NCBI GenBank assembly: GCA_964397295.1
Contig: CAYNJG010000002.1
Coordinates: 1 to 64,000 of the forward strand
DNA from: CAYNJG01 sp964397295
GTDB lineage: Bacteria > Planctomycetota > Planctomycetia > Pirellulales > Pirellulaceae
Direction of reading: 5' to 3'
DNA: 64,000 bases
Shown: positions 1-8,980 of the stretch, one piece after another
Position numbering within the stretch: position 1 is the first letter of the stretch
How the letters are laid out: every line of letters starts with the position of its first letter
Program-made: the position numbers and the translations under genes
Notes under the pieces: model-generated
Databases searched by the model: none
What the model saw: the letters and a program-made list of their open reading frames with translations, nothing else
Told to the model about the DNA's origin: nothing

Positions 1-139
1 ACCTATCTACTTTCGGGGTAAATCCTTAACACAATTCTTAGTGCCATTCGTCGTCGCCACCGACGCGACTTTGTGGCTATGCCAACTCAACCGAAGTCGG
101 TGTGTAGTGCCGAGCGAGTTTGCGCCGCTGAAGTACAAT

Positions 140-241
140 CTACGAATGGACGTGAAACCGCCTGACTTAGCCGAATTCCGAACTCGCTGAAGCCACACCA
201 GCCGCCAAGCCTAGAACTGGAATGCAAAGCTCAACGGCATG
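140..241 (+). repeat. Dispersed intergenic repeat, copy A (diverged)
   Basis: This is the first copy of the repeat family that fills the gaps of the first 14.6 kb. It carries the module beginning TCTACGAATGGACGTGA, a degraded CACATCA box (CCACACCA), and the AAGCTCAACGG core at 228-238. It matches copies E, F, G and J in order and orientation but is more diverged. The rest of 1-349 shows no convincing gene. Confidence 0.6.
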
Positions 242-349
242 CTACGCATAGTAGCGGTGGACGTTTTCTCAGGGGTAGTCTTCACTTCGGAGCTGTCATT
301 TTTCGACTTTGCCGACAATATTGAAAGCGGGTGGTCGAAAACTCACCGC

Positions 350-880
350 ATGGTAACGAACTCTAACTACTCACCGTCGCCTCAACCGAACCAAGCTGCC
401 ACGGACAACCCGTATCATGCTTCGGCGGTTCCGGCTTGTGGCGCGGCCGGAGCCGATTTCCCTTCGACCAAGTACATGTTTCGACACGCGTTGGGCTTTA
501 ATTCCTCGCTGATGTTCTTAACGTTTCTGCTCATCTCCGTGATGGAAGGCCCCGTGAATGCCATCAGGTCATTCGACACTCAACGAGGCTACTGGCTCGC
601 CTTTGCCGGGATTGGGGTTGGTCTTTGGTTGGGCCACGCGCTGGCAATTTGCTTCCGACATTCGATTCGTCGAATCGGCCCATACGTTAATGCAATTGTG
701 GGTGCGGGAGCCTTCCTCTTTTGCGTCATGATTACACGGGCGATTGCTGACGTTGGCCCCAACTCGCTTAGAGTTGTTTGCTCGACCGAATACATCCGAA
801 TTCCTGTCTGCCTTGTCGGGTCGATTTTCGTGGTGGAATTACTCGCAGCGTTAGTCAGAAAGATTGAGATGCTAAGCTAA
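350..880 (+). CDS. Small multi-pass membrane protein, unknown function
   Basis: This is a protein of about 176 residues. I start it at the ATG at 350 rather than at an in-frame ATG at 239, because the upstream part overlaps repeat copy A. The N-terminus MVTNSNYSPSPQP followed by an NPYHAS segment resembles the NPY-type leaders seen on many small planctomycete membrane proteins. After a hydrophilic stretch of about 45 residues there are four hydrophobic segments, so it should sit in the cytoplasmic membrane. No enzymatic motif is visible. It stands alone between repeat copies A and B. Function unknown; the reading frame is supported by length and by coherent membrane topology. Confidence 0.65.
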   Translation: MVTNSNYSPSPQPNQAATDNPYHASAVPACGAAGADFPSTKYMFRHALGFNSSLMFLTFLLISVMEGPVNAIRSFDTQRGYWLAFAGIGVGLWLGHALAICFRHSIRRIGPYVNAIVGAGAFLFCVMITRAIADVGPNSLRVVCSTEYIRIPVCLVGSIFVVELLAALVRKIEMLS

Positions 881-967
881 CGCTGAACATAATCGTTACG
901 CTCGTGCAGCACGCTTTTTCGCTCAGAGGTCTTGGGTTTCGGAAGGCACCGCCTTCAATTCGGCAGA

Positions 968-1095
968 CTCCTACGAGACAGAGGCCACATCATCCTCGGA
1001 AGTTAGACCAGACTGTCCAAAGCTCAACGAGTTGTCAAACCGACGCAGATTTCGAATCGCACGAACCTGCTGAGGTCGTTGCCACCTCAGAGCCT
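968..1095 (+). repeat. Dispersed intergenic repeat, copy B
   Basis: It contains GAGACAGAGGCCACATCATC, then TCCTCGGAAGTTAGACCAGA, then CTCAACGAGTTGTCAAACCG. This is almost identical over about 70 bp to copy D near 4,515-4,580. The right end (GCTGAGGTC) is a diverged form of the TCCGAGGTC terminus. Confidence 0.85.
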
Positions 1096-1164
1096 GCGGA
1101 GCAGCCGTGCTGCAACTAGAATGCGCGACTCGAAACCTTCGGTCGCAGCTATGGAGCAGCCAAG

Positions 1165-3039
1165 TTACGGCTCGAAACCGTCGTCTCGAAGATCAGGGTG
1201 GCCCAATCGGTACGGTTTTGCGATATCATCGATGATGTATAGCAAAGCTGTTACTTGATCCTCAGTACGCGGAAGCTTTTCAACAACTTCAAGGACATGA
1301 TCTGGTTTCATGCCATTGATGTTCTGAAGAGTCGTCTTGAGCTGGCTGTTTAGTTGATAACGACCTTCTGCGTCATCCTTGAATCCCGACCAAAGCTCTT
1401 CGTGATATCCATTTCTTATTAGCGAATCCACAAGTGCTCGGTGTCGGACGCACGTATTTCGAATCACGACGAGAGCCTCTTTGTACTTCTTCCGCTTAGT
1501 AAGTTCGTACGCAACCAGTGAAGCCGTGAAGTCCGTTTTCAATAGGTTATGAATGTGTTTCGTGGCTCCAAGGCAATCGACGCCGTCGATTGCCACAGCG
1601 TTAAACACGCCTTCCGATAAGAACGTGAAGTCAAGATCGTTCGCAATTCCCTGCGTAAGATCGATTGCTTCCTTGTCACATCCTTCACTTAAAAGCTTGC
1701 ATAGTACGTTCGCGAACAACCGAGATCGCAAACGAGAGTTGTCCGATGTTTTCCTCAAGAGTTTAATCCCGGTCGCCAAATCGAGCTTTGCTATTTCCGC
1801 AATTGCTGCTGCTCGATCAAGGTAACGATCGTCCTGAGGAAAACTAGCGGCAAGCGACTCGCCACCTAGCTTGTACGTCGCAATGAGGTACTGCGTTTGC
1901 GTTGGATTTCGCAATCGTTTGTCGTCTATCCTCTTGATGAGTGAATCCGTTTCCTCCAGCAATCCAGAGTCGATTCTTCGCTGTGCGTATCGTCGCAAAT
2001 AGAAATCTTTGGATTTCGGTGAACAGTCTGCAATGTTTTCTTCAAACTCGTCCGAAAGGCTCTCAAGGTACGCCTTTGCTTTCTCGGTTAAGCCGAGTTT
2101 AGTCAGAAACTCAACATACGTACCATAATGCTTAAAGGGCACTTCGGACCGCTGGATGTTGTCCGCAAGCTGTGCAGCAAATTCGTCATCACCGACCTGC
2201 GCGACTCGACCATGGAAATCGATCAGCTGATACACCGACATTTTGGGCTTTTCAAGTTCGTACTCCAAACGCATCAGTTTCCTAGCTTGCACATCAGAAT
2301 AACGCTCAGCAATTGAGAGTCCGGCTGCGACCAAATTCGGCGTCTTCGACTTGTGCTTTGCAATGAATTGAACGAGCTCGTCAAAGGGCAATCTCGACTC
2401 GGTCATAGCGACGAAGACTTGCGGATGATTTGAAATTCCTTCTCCAGCCTGCACGCATTCATCCACCAAATTTGCCCTCGCGCAGTATCGGCTTAGGCCC
2501 AGGATGCTCAACTCAATTGGCTTATCAAGGTCTTTTGCTTCCTTGATGCAACGCTTCTCCAGCTCAATCGCGTCGTCAATCCTTCCATGCGTCGCGAGCC
2601 AACGTGCATATCCACGATTGGCTTGCAAATCCCACCTTCTCCGAAACTCTTCGAGGTCAATCGTGTCCAACCGATTGCCGAACCAAACTCCGTCGTAGTC
2701 ATCAATCTCAGCGACGATCTTTTTCGCTTTCTCAATGTCGCCGTCTTCGGATAAGCAGAACGCATAGTGCGGAAGTAGGAAGGCGGCCCCTTTGGCACTG
2801 GAGGCCTTATCGAGCATTTCGTAAAAGACATTGTAGTCGCGCAGTTGGAGAGCGTAGGCAGCCAGGCGAACGCTACCTGACTTCGAAAGTGCAGCATTGA
2901 AATAGGGTGATATTTTCGCTTTTAACTCAGCCCGCTGTGCTGCAAGTCGAAGGTCAATCGTCTTAGCTGGGGCGTCCGCGTGTACACAAGAACCGCCAAT
3001 TGCTAGGAAAAGTCCTATTCGAAACAGCGTCGAGTTCAT
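1165..3039 (-). CDS. Secreted helical-repeat (TPR-like) protein
   Basis: About 624 residues, starting at the ATG at 3039 (MNSTLFRIGLFLAIGG). This gives a clean signal peptide ending near HADA; a longer frame reaches 3060. The rest is a run of amphipathic helices with alternating small and aromatic residues, for example NRGYARWLATHGRIDDAIEL and GLTEKAKAYLESLSDEF. That pattern is typical of degenerate tetratricopeptide or Sel1-like repeats. No catalytic motif is seen, so it is probably an exported scaffold or binding protein. It is a single gene between repeat copies B and C, on the opposite strand to the repeats. Family assignment is by pattern only. Confidence 0.7.
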   Translation of the reverse strand: MNSTLFRIGLFLAIGGSCVHADAPAKTIDLRLAAQRAELKAKISPYFNAALSKSGSVRLAAYALQLRDYNVFYEMLDKASSAKGAAFLLPHYAFCLSEDGDIEKAKKIVAEIDDYDGVWFGNRLDTIDLEEFRRRWDLQANRGYARWLATHGRIDDAIELEKRCIKEAKDLDKPIELSILGLSRYCARANLVDECVQAGEGISNHPQVFVAMTESRLPFDELVQFIAKHKSKTPNLVAAGLSIAERYSDVQARKLMRLEYELEKPKMSVYQLIDFHGRVAQVGDDEFAAQLADNIQRSEVPFKHYGTYVEFLTKLGLTEKAKAYLESLSDEFEENIADCSPKSKDFYLRRYAQRRIDSGLLEETDSLIKRIDDKRLRNPTQTQYLIATYKLGGESLAASFPQDDRYLDRAAAIAEIAKLDLATGIKLLRKTSDNSRLRSRLFANVLCKLLSEGCDKEAIDLTQGIANDLDFTFLSEGVFNAVAIDGVDCLGATKHIHNLLKTDFTASLVAYELTKRKKYKEALVVIRNTCVRHRALVDSLIRNGYHEELWSGFKDDAEGRYQLNSQLKTTLQNINGMKPDHVLEVVEKLPRTEDQVTALLYIIDDIAKPYRLGHPDLRDDGFEP

Positions 3040-3191
3040 TCGTTTCTCGCTCACAACCAAGGGAATCGTTGCATCGTCATTGAGGCAAATCGAATATCTG
3101 GGTTCACGCTAAGGCACTGAGACAGAATAAGCTTACTGGTCAGCCCGCATTCAACCAACTTTGGTGACACAGAGGTGTCTTCAGTGTGGCG

Positions 3192-3340
3192 ACACCGATG
3201 CTTTTTAACCAATTCTGTTCGAGACAGAGGACACATCAACCGACGCAGATTCGAACTCAGGCGAACTGACTTGTCTTTGTCAAACCGACGCATTGAAGCA
3301 AATGGACTTAAGCTCATAGGTCGTGTCCACCGACGCAACT
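3192..3340 (+). repeat. Dispersed intergenic repeat, copy C (variant 2)
   Basis: It opens with GACACCGATGCTTTTTAACC and GAGACAGAGGACACATCAAC, as copy D does, then switches to CGACGCAGATTCGAACTCAG and TTGTCAAACCGACGC, which it shares with copy I. It fills the gap between two minus-strand genes (3,040-3,387); nothing else is visible there. Confidence 0.8.
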
Positions 3341-3387
3341 TAACCTGAGTCAGAGTTCTATCACACGGGAAATTGATAGGCCCCTAC

Positions 3388-4278
3388 CTAGTGCTTAATC
3401 TTGCAGTTGGGAAGAGCGGCTTTTAGGTCTGCAACTCCGGCATTCGTGATCTCAGTTCCGTATAACTCAATTGTCTGTAGGGACGGTATCTGCTGAAGCG
3501 TTTGCAGAGCTTCGTCCGTGATATCGAGATTGACCAGACAGATGAACTTGAGTCGTTTCAAGTCAGCCAGATGTGCGATTCCATCGTCCGTCACTTTATT
3601 CCCATCGCCTGCAGCCCTAGTGGTTCGTCCGATTCCTAACTTTTCAAGACTCGTTAAGCGGCCTATTTCGATCAATCCTTCGTTGGTAATTGGATTGTCA
3701 TACATATGAAGCTCGACGAGGCTGGGCGTCGAAAAACTTTTGAATCCAGTCCCACTGATACGGTTTTGGGACAACCACAAGGTGGCCAAGTCTTGGAGTT
3801 CAGCTAGATGAGCGACGCCAATGTCAGAAATTGCATTGGCTTGCCCGTCGAAAGACTCTAGTCGGTGCAACCCTGGGAGAACCTTCATGTGTTCGTCGTC
3901 GAGTTCGCAGTTGTGCACGGTTAGATACAGGACAGAGGGCAGGCCGGCAAGCAACTGGAAGTCGCTAACGCTCATTGGTTTGTCGAAAAAGACCCTGTCG
4001 GCGTTTTGAAAGAATCCTTCTCCGATGACCTTTCGTACCAGCTTTGGCCCTGGGGGTTCAGCTTTCCTATTAAACCAGACTCCGTGTGACGCGGGCTCCC
4101 ACTGAAAGTCGTAGATGATGTCAGCTCCTGTTTCGCGCAGCTTAGCTACGGCCCGCTCAGATCTTTTCGCTGGACTGAAATAGTAGGCCAGCGAAGCAGA
4201 CACGACTGCAGTCAAAACCAGCATCGTTCGCAGCCGAAACTGGAACCATCGAGATGGTGATTTTTTCGCAGGTGACAC
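3388..4278 (-). CDS. Membrane-anchored leucine-rich-repeat protein (paralogue 1)
   Basis: 296 residues with a GTG start. AGGA lies 9 nt upstream, which supports this start. A basic N-terminus (FQFRLRTMLVL) leads into one transmembrane helix at about residues 18-35. Next is a conserved stretch: RETGADIIYDFQW and later a VIGEGFF segment. Then come about seven LRR units, such as LQDLATLWLSQNRISGTG and IPSLQTIELYGTEITNAG, and the C-cap LPNCKI. The same plan (anchor, YDF motif, PxWL/GxxFF block, LRRs, LPxCxI cap) recurs at 6437-7528, 12753-14045 and 19132-20139. The LRRs should lie outside the cytoplasm and bind a protein partner; the ligand is unknown. Confidence 0.85.
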   Translation of the reverse strand: MSPAKKSPSRWFQFRLRTMLVLTAVVSASLAYYFSPAKRSERAVAKLRETGADIIYDFQWEPASHGVWFNRKAEPPGPKLVRKVIGEGFFQNADRVFFDKPMSVSDFQLLAGLPSVLYLTVHNCELDDEHMKVLPGLHRLESFDGQANAISDIGVAHLAELQDLATLWLSQNRISGTGFKSFSTPSLVELHMYDNPITNEGLIEIGRLTSLEKLGIGRTTRAAGDGNKVTDDGIAHLADLKRLKFICLVNLDITDEALQTLQQIPSLQTIELYGTEITNAGVADLKAALPNCKIKH

Positions 4279-4486
4279 AGTACTTGGTCCTGATTGCGAG
4301 CACGTTTTACATGTCCGTCGGCAACAGACCGCGGATAAGTCAACATAGAGCGTTTGTCATATGCTGACACGAATGCGAGGAGTCATCAAGTTAGGCGTTC
4401 AACTCGCTTCCTTCACCTATTTGTACTGTGTTGGCTTGAAAGACCTACCTACCGATCGATACGTCATTGGTGCCCTTGGAATCGGA

Positions 4487-4740
4487 CACCGATGCTTTTT
4501 AGCCAATTCTGTTCGAGACAGAGGACACATCATCCTCGGAAGTTAGACCAGACTGTCCAAGCTCAACGAGTTGTCAAACCTCTGTCTCGTAGCGACTTGG
4601 CGTAGGCTCCGAGGTCTTGAAGACCGATGTGACTTAACCTCGGATCTTAGCGGCTTCCAACCAAGCTCAACGGCTTGTCAAACCGCTTACTCGTAGCGAG
4701 ACGACGTATCCTCCGAGGTCGAGGACCGACGCAGATTGGG
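4487..4740 (+). repeat. Dispersed intergenic repeat, copy D (two tandem units)
   Basis: Two units lie in tandem, D1 at about 4531-4615 and D2 at about 4636-4721. Each starts with CCTCGGA and ends with TCCGAGGTC, so the ends are inverted with respect to each other. Each contains an AAGCTCAACG core, TTGTCAAACC and CTCGTAGCGA. This is the clearest example of the roughly 85-bp unit and its inverted termini. It occupies most of the gene-free stretch 4,279-4,917. Short ORFs in this stretch lie inside the repeat and are not called. Confidence 0.9.
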
Positions 4741-4917
4741 CAAGGAAGCGTCGCTTGACATTGTTTCGCCAAGCAATCCGAAAGAACGCAAGACTTTGCA
4801 AGTGACAGTCGAGACCCATGTCACCGCAAGCAAATAGATTGCCATAGATGATGGTCCAGTCGCACTACTCTTGTGGACGCTTCGAATTCATCGACGCAAT
4901 TTAGCAGCGTCGTCAGT

Positions 4918-5391
4918 CTACTGGGTTACTCGTTTTGCAGGCTTTCGTAGCTCGTAGAATCCTTCAGCGGTTGCCCGCGAGCCGTGCTCAGCAAAGTAGA
5001 GGCGAAATTCAGAAAGATACTTGTAGACCATTGCGTGACCCTCGAGGTCCTGCTCAACCACAAGTGACTCACTCTCCTCGTCAAGGCGGATAGTGGCATA
5101 TCCACCGACGACATCCCAAGAATCGATAACTACCGAGCTTCTGACTTCGCGAACGAGTTGGTCCAATGGAACGCCCAGGTCTGAGACATCGTATTGTTGA
5201 ACGTAGATGCTTCCGGACAATCTTGCGGGAACAACACTGCCGAGTCTCTGTCCTCGTTCGAAACCGATTTTGTATCCGGCGAGCCCGATTGCAAGGCACA
5301 ACACAGCGAGAAGCAGCGTAGAAATGCCAAAGCGTCGATAGCCCGAGTCCATCTTCTGGCGTTTATCGTCTGACACAAGTGCATCTTTCAT
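4918..5391 (-). CDS. Small single-pass membrane protein, unknown function
   Basis: About 157 residues from the ATG at 5391; an ATG further in (MDSGYRRFGISTLLL) is an alternative start. One strong transmembrane helix lies at roughly residues 22-44 (STLLLAVLCLAIGLAGYKIG). A soluble part of about 110 residues follows and is rich in acidic residues and strands (SSVVIDSWDVVGGYATIRL). The basic-aromatic N-terminus before the helix (YRRFGISTLLLAV) resembles the leader of the local LRR proteins, but no LRR is present. It stands alone between repeat copies D and E. Not recognised. Confidence 0.6.
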   Translation of the reverse strand: MKDALVSDDKRQKMDSGYRRFGISTLLLAVLCLAIGLAGYKIGFERGQRLGSVVPARLSGSIYVQQYDVSDLGVPLDQLVREVRSSVVIDSWDVVGGYATIRLDEESESLVVEQDLEGHAMVYKYLSEFRLYFAEHGSRATAEGFYELRKPAKRVTQ

Positions 5392-5542
5392 TACTGCAAC
5401 GGCCACCAAGGAAGCCGCAACGAGTAGAATCTGGGATTCGAGTACCGCATGCTTCTAACCTCCCAAATCTCGGGACGACATTCAAGTTAAAACGTCTTAA
5501 GTTGCTTCGGCTTCATTTGTCCGAAGCGGATTCATCCGTATG

Positions 5543-5700
5543 TATGCTCATCGGTCTACGAATTGACGTGACACCGCCCGCAGTTGGGCGTTTCGCTAAC
5601 TCGCCGCAGTCACATCAACCTCGGATCTTAGCTGATTCCAATCAAGCTCGACGGGTTGTCAAACCGCTGTCTCTTAAAGGGTTGCCGTAAGCTCCGAGCG
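5543..5700 (+). repeat. Dispersed intergenic repeat, copy E (full length)
   Basis: A full-length copy. The left module is CTCATCGGTCTACGAATTGA and ACACCGCCCGCAGTTGGGCG, then TCACATCAACCTCGGATCTT, the CTCGACGGGTTGTCAAACCG core and a GCTCCGAGC end. The sequence just upstream (ACGTCTTAA near 5495, then a TTCGGCTTC...GTCCGAAGC region) is also shared with copy J, so the repeat may extend further left. Confidence 0.88.
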
Positions 5701-6179
5701 ACGGTCCTAAAGGTAGTCAATAGGCAAGTCTCAATCTTGCCGAAGGATTTTTGGGGCCAGCCCCAAACCCCGAGATTTTTTGAGGCATGGCGAGTGTTCA
5801 ATGAGGCTGGATACGATTTACCGACGTGATCATGAAATCAACAAGCGATGGGGGCGGGCTTCAACCTGTCGGTGTTGGTGGGGCTTTCATACCGTTTGGA
5901 AGTGCTGCCAGTGAAACGATTCAAAATGGCGATCAGATTGTTTGGCGAATGGTTTCAATCGTGCTGCCAGATACGGCTTCGCATCCGCTTCGCGAACGGA
6001 TGCGAATGAGAATGGCAGGATTGAGAATGCGAGAAGCATAGTTTTCCCGCATGTGCACTGCCAATTCGCGAGACAGCCATTGTTTTCTCTTAAGAAAATG
6101 GACCTGATCTTAGTGGCAATCGCCAAAGCACTTTGAATGTCGTTTGAGTACACTCGGTGACCGAAGCAGATTGAGTCGT
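5701..6179. other. Gene-free stretch with two hairpins
   Basis: I see no convincing gene here; the 71-codon frame at 5826-6041 has no family signature. A short hairpin TTGGGG/CCCCAA lies at about 5751-5766. A perfect 10-bp inverted repeat, TTCGCATCCG/CGGATGCGAA, lies at 5978-5987 and 5997-6006. Its 9-nt loop itself contains the palindrome TTCGCGAA. Confidence 0.5.
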
Positions 6180-6336
6180 ATGCTCATCGGTCTACGAATG
6201 TAGGTGACACCGCCTGCAATTCCGACTTTCCCAACTCGCGTCGGTCACATCACCCTCGGATCTTAGCTGCTGCCAGCCAAGCTCAACGAGTTGTCAAACC
6301 GAGGTCTCGTAGCGACTTCCTCTATGCTCCGAGGTC
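6180..6336 (+). repeat. Dispersed intergenic repeat, copy F (full length)
   Basis: It has the left module (CTCATCGGTCTACGAATGTA), TCACATCACCCTCGGATCTT, CTCAACGAGTTGTCAAACCG, GTCTCGTAGCGACTT and the terminal GCTCCGAGGTC. The order and spacing of modules match copy E. Confidence 0.9.
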
Positions 6337-6436
6337 ATCGCCACCTACATGACTTAACCTGCGCCGGCGTTTCACCCCGAACGCACGACGCCAAAGCCCG
6401 AAAGTGCGTCGGTCGTTAGAAATGTGTAGCAGTTCA

Positions 6437-7528
6437 TTATCGCAATCGTTGCGGCATGAAAGGAGGACATGTCATACTCCCGGGCACTCTCGTTGGACTC
6501 CACCAAGCATCAATACTGCAGTTGGGAAGCTCCCGCTTTAGAGATTCGACTTGAGACGGTTGGATTTGGAATCCAACTCTAAGATGTCGAAGCTGCGCAA
6601 GTCGGGACAATACGGTCAAGTCTACTTTCGACAGATCAGAGCCAAAGACAAAGAGCTCCAATTGCTTTAGCTCTTTCAGTTCCGCAATCGGGCGTAAATC
6701 ATCGTCCTGCCATGTGTGTTGGTTCAAGGATTTCCGCTCGTCTCGTAACAGCAAGGTTTCGAGATCTTTGAAGTTTGCAATCCAGTTGTCACCGGGGAGC
6801 GGTTGGCCGTTGATCAACATAAATTTTGCGCCCGCAAACGTGGAGAGCTTCTTCAGTCCGTCTTCGGTTGTCTCCGTCAGGGTTATCCTCAGTGAGTTTA
6901 CGTTTGGGAACTCTCCGGCCAAGCTGGCAAGCTTGCTTGCGCCGGCGTCTGTAACCTCCGCATAGATTTCGATCTCTCGCAGACTTTTCATCCTCGCTGC
7001 CACCCGTGCCAACGTATCGATTTGCTGGTCGTTTTTCAATGTAACACTAACGATTTCAGCGTCGAATGGATATGCCGCCAGATTACCAACAAGTGGGCTC
7101 AGCCATTCGGGAATGTCATCCGCGGAAGAAAACCTGATTCGATCGTTGTAGGAACTGGGGTTGTCGTAATCAAAGTCTCCAGCAGAAACCGGTCGCAGCG
7201 TAGCTCCGCTATTGGTCAACGCAATACCCGCAGTTCTTGCGTCCCGACTTCTGGTGATCGGCATCACCGAGAGACTTAAGAATGCGGCAAAGAATCCGAC
7301 GCATACAAATGCCGAACGTAGTTTTATCCGAATGCCATTTCGAAATAGGATTAGTCCGATAATAGCTAGTGGGAATATCGCGACCATAAGGCTCCAAGAC
7401 CATCGTCCGAATGTTGTCGTCGATTCCCAACCGCGAGAACGGATGAGCCAATATAGACCGAACTCGACCACGAGCAGTGCGACCAACGCGGAGATGCGAA
7501 TCTTTTTTGCGATGTTATGTCCCTGCAT
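6437..7528 (-). CDS. Three-helix membrane protein with LRR tail (paralogue 2)
   Basis: 363 residues with an ATG start. Unlike its single-helix paralogues it has three predicted membrane segments (about residues 10-30, 45-62 and 72-92) before the soluble region. The conserved middle block is present in diverged form (SADDIPEWLSPLVGNLAAYP). It is followed by about five LRR-like units (LKELKQLELFVFGSDLSKVD, LAQLRHLRVGF) and the C-cap LPNCSI. About 20 extra residues after the cap (PTRVPGSMTCPPFMPQRLR) may be a read-through into former intergenic DNA. Likely an exposed protein-binding membrane protein of unknown role. Confidence 0.75.
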   Translation of the reverse strand: MQGHNIAKKIRISALVALLVVEFGLYWLIRSRGWESTTTFGRWSWSLMVAIFPLAIIGLILFRNGIRIKLRSAFVCVGFFAAFLSLSVMPITRSRDARTAGIALTNSGATLRPVSAGDFDYDNPSSYNDRIRFSSADDIPEWLSPLVGNLAAYPFDAEIVSVTLKNDQQIDTLARVAARMKSLREIEIYAEVTDAGASKLASLAGEFPNVNSLRITLTETTEDGLKKLSTFAGAKFMLINGQPLPGDNWIANFKDLETLLLRDERKSLNQHTWQDDDLRPIAELKELKQLELFVFGSDLSKVDLTVLSRLAQLRHLRVGFQIQPSQVESLKRELPNCSIDAWWSPTRVPGSMTCPPFMPQRLR

Positions 7529-7580
7529 ATTGCTAGGCTCACTTGGTGTAACGGATGCAGATGATTCGACGGCTAAATGC

Positions 7581-7732
7581 GATCGTCTACGAATATAGGT
7601 GACACCGCCAGCAATTGGAAAGATTTCTACGAAACAGAGGCCACATCAACCGCGGATCTTATCTGATTCCAATCAAGCTCAACGGGTTATCAAACCGCTG
7701 TCTCTTGGCCCGTGGACGTAAACTCGGAGGTG
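7581..7732 (+). repeat. Dispersed intergenic repeat, copy G
   Basis: It carries TCGTCTACGAATATAGGTGA, CCACATCAACCGCGGATCTT, ATTCCAATCAAGCTCAACGG, TTATCAAACCGCTGTCTCTT and an ACTCGGAGGTG end. Beyond position 113 it is closest to copy E. It lies immediately before the cassette array. Confidence 0.88.
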
Positions 7733-7926
7733 AAACTCCCCGCTGCGAGTTTGTTTGGGTTGCACGTCCCATCACCGCGCCGGATATTTCCGCCGCCAGA
7801 AGAAGATCAAATGCAAGTTGAGGCTGCTATCGCAATCCTTTCTTCGCCTAACTTCCGTTAAGATGAAGCCAAAATATTCGGCGCTCGCGCCGTAGAATCC
7901 TTAGTTGTGCGACTCGCCATTCCACT

Positions 7927-8427
7927 ATGAAACCCAATTCCAATGGCATCGTCTATTTAGATGAGTTTCGACTCACTGATGCGTCAGCGATGCTTGCGGT
8001 CGACCACGACCCCGAGCATAGAAAACGATTCGAGTTTCCACCTGATTTCGTACCCTCCCTTGAGCATTCGAGGAACGTAATTCGTGGCTGGATAGATGAC
8101 TTGAGCTTGGGGACGCGATACACTTTTGCGGTGCGGGACACTGAGTCGGACTGCCTTGTCGGCGGATGCGAAATCCGCCCAAAAGAGCACGAGAAGGAGT
8201 CCGCGAATCTGTCCTATTGGACACATCCAGACTATCGCCGACGCGGAGTCGCAACACGCGCCGTCTCAATCGCCTGCGAAATCGCTGCGGAACTTGGAAT
8301 CACGCGATTAGAAATATTCACCGACAAAGACAACGCGGCATCAAGATGTGTAGCAATCAATAACGGCTTTTTTCAATCGGGTGACCGCGACGGTCGCGCC
8401 TGTTACTATTGCAATACACGTGAGTGA
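7927..8427 (+). CDS. GNAT-family N-acetyltransferase (cassette 1)
   Basis: 166 residues, an ordinary length for a RimJ/RimL-like GNAT domain. The acetyl-CoA binding loop is at residues 104-111 (RRRGVATR), preceded by the strand LSYWTHPDY. The later NAASRCVAINNGF segment (about 136-148) is the usual helix and strand before the C-terminal sheet. It should transfer an acetyl group from acetyl-CoA to an amine; the substrate cannot be read from sequence. No clear ribosome-binding site precedes the ATG. It is the first gene of the array: an attC-like site lies downstream (8460-8548) and none upstream. Acetyltransferases are common integron cassette cargo. Confidence 0.9.
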   Translation: MKPNSNGIVYLDEFRLTDASAMLAVDHDPEHRKRFEFPPDFVPSLEHSRNVIRGWIDDLSLGTRYTFAVRDTESDCLVGGCEIRPKEHEKESANLSYWTHPDYRRRGVATRAVSIACEIAAELGITRLEIFTDKDNAASRCVAINNGFFQSGDRDGRACYYCNTRE

Positions 8428-8459
8428 GCGTACTACGGACAAAACGGTGATCATCCGTC

Positions 8460-8548
8460 GCATAACCATAGGGTGAACCGGAGACCTCAAACACGTCGTT
8501 TTTGTACACACGCTTTTTCGTTCGGTCCCGGTTACGCAAACGTTATGT
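8460..8548 (+). other. attC-like recombination site 1
   Basis: Left box GCATAAC at 8460-8466 pairs with right box GTTATGT at 8542-8548. Inner arms TGAACCGGAGACC (8474-8486) and GGTCCCGGTTA (8524-8534) pair with a single unpaired A at 8482. The order is box, spacer, arm with bulge, variable loop, arm, spacer, box, which is the attC plan. Each box departs from the RYYYAAC/GTTRRRY consensus at one position. Confidence 0.78.
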
Positions 8549-8554
8549 GCCGCC

Positions 8555-8980
8555 ATGCATACTGTCCTAAATACCGCCGACTATGGGCCCAGCTCACGAG
8601 AAATTGAACTCTCGGATTCTCGTATATCTCACAAGGCGTTTTGGGCGACCTTGTTTGAATTCGCCGCAGAAGAACAGGCCTGCATGCTAATCTACGATTT
8701 GGACTACGGCGATGATTGCCTCGGTGTATGGGTTGACACACACAAGCACATACTGGAACCACCTCCGCTGGAATATCGAAGCGACCTCCTCGCTGCCGGT
8801 CGCCGATTGGTTCTCGGCGGTAAACTCAAAATGGCTTTCCGCCTACTGTTCTACGGTTTCGACGAAATCGATCGATTAGGCTTGCTTCTTGCCAACAGTC
8901 CCCGCCAGCAGACCAAATGGCACGCATATTCGTTGCCCAATGCGATTTGGTTTTCTCGATTTCAATGGCCTGACGTATAA
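8555..8980 (+). CDS. Cassette-encoded protein of unknown function (cassette 2)
   Basis: 141 residues, soluble, with no signal peptide or membrane helix. The ATG lies only 13 nt after the start of the right box of attC-like site 1, the usual position of a cassette ORF. The TAA stop lies inside the left box of site 2. Acidic and aromatic residues are frequent (LIYDLDYGDDCLGVWVDTHK; YSLPNAIWFSRFQWPDV). I recognise no family. Genes of this kind in integron arrays often encode small toxin, immunity or phage-defence functions, but nothing in the sequence shows that here. Confidence 0.65.
   Translation: MHTVLNTADYGPSSREIELSDSRISHKAFWATLFEFAAEEQACMLIYDLDYGDDCLGVWVDTHKHILEPPPLEYRSDLLAAGRRLVLGGKLKMAFRLLFYGFDEIDRLGLLLANSPRQQTKWHAYSLPNAIWFSRFQWPDV

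Noticed and set aside
3241..3300. tRNA-like T-loop string (GTTCGAATC on the minus strand) in repeat copies C and I
   Set aside because: The flanking bases do not form a five-bp T stem and no acceptor, D or anticodon arms are found.
4354..4605. Short ORFs inside repeat copy D
   Set aside because: They lie within the repeat, differ in frame between copies and have no protein-like conservation.
5826..6041. 71-codon plus-strand ORF
   Set aside because: Its end is low-complexity arginine/methionine coded by the 5978-6006 palindrome, with no ribosome-binding site or family signature.
7846..7862. GCCTAAC followed by GTTAAGA as an attC box pair before the first cassette
   Set aside because: The two boxes are only a few bases apart, with no arms or loop between them.
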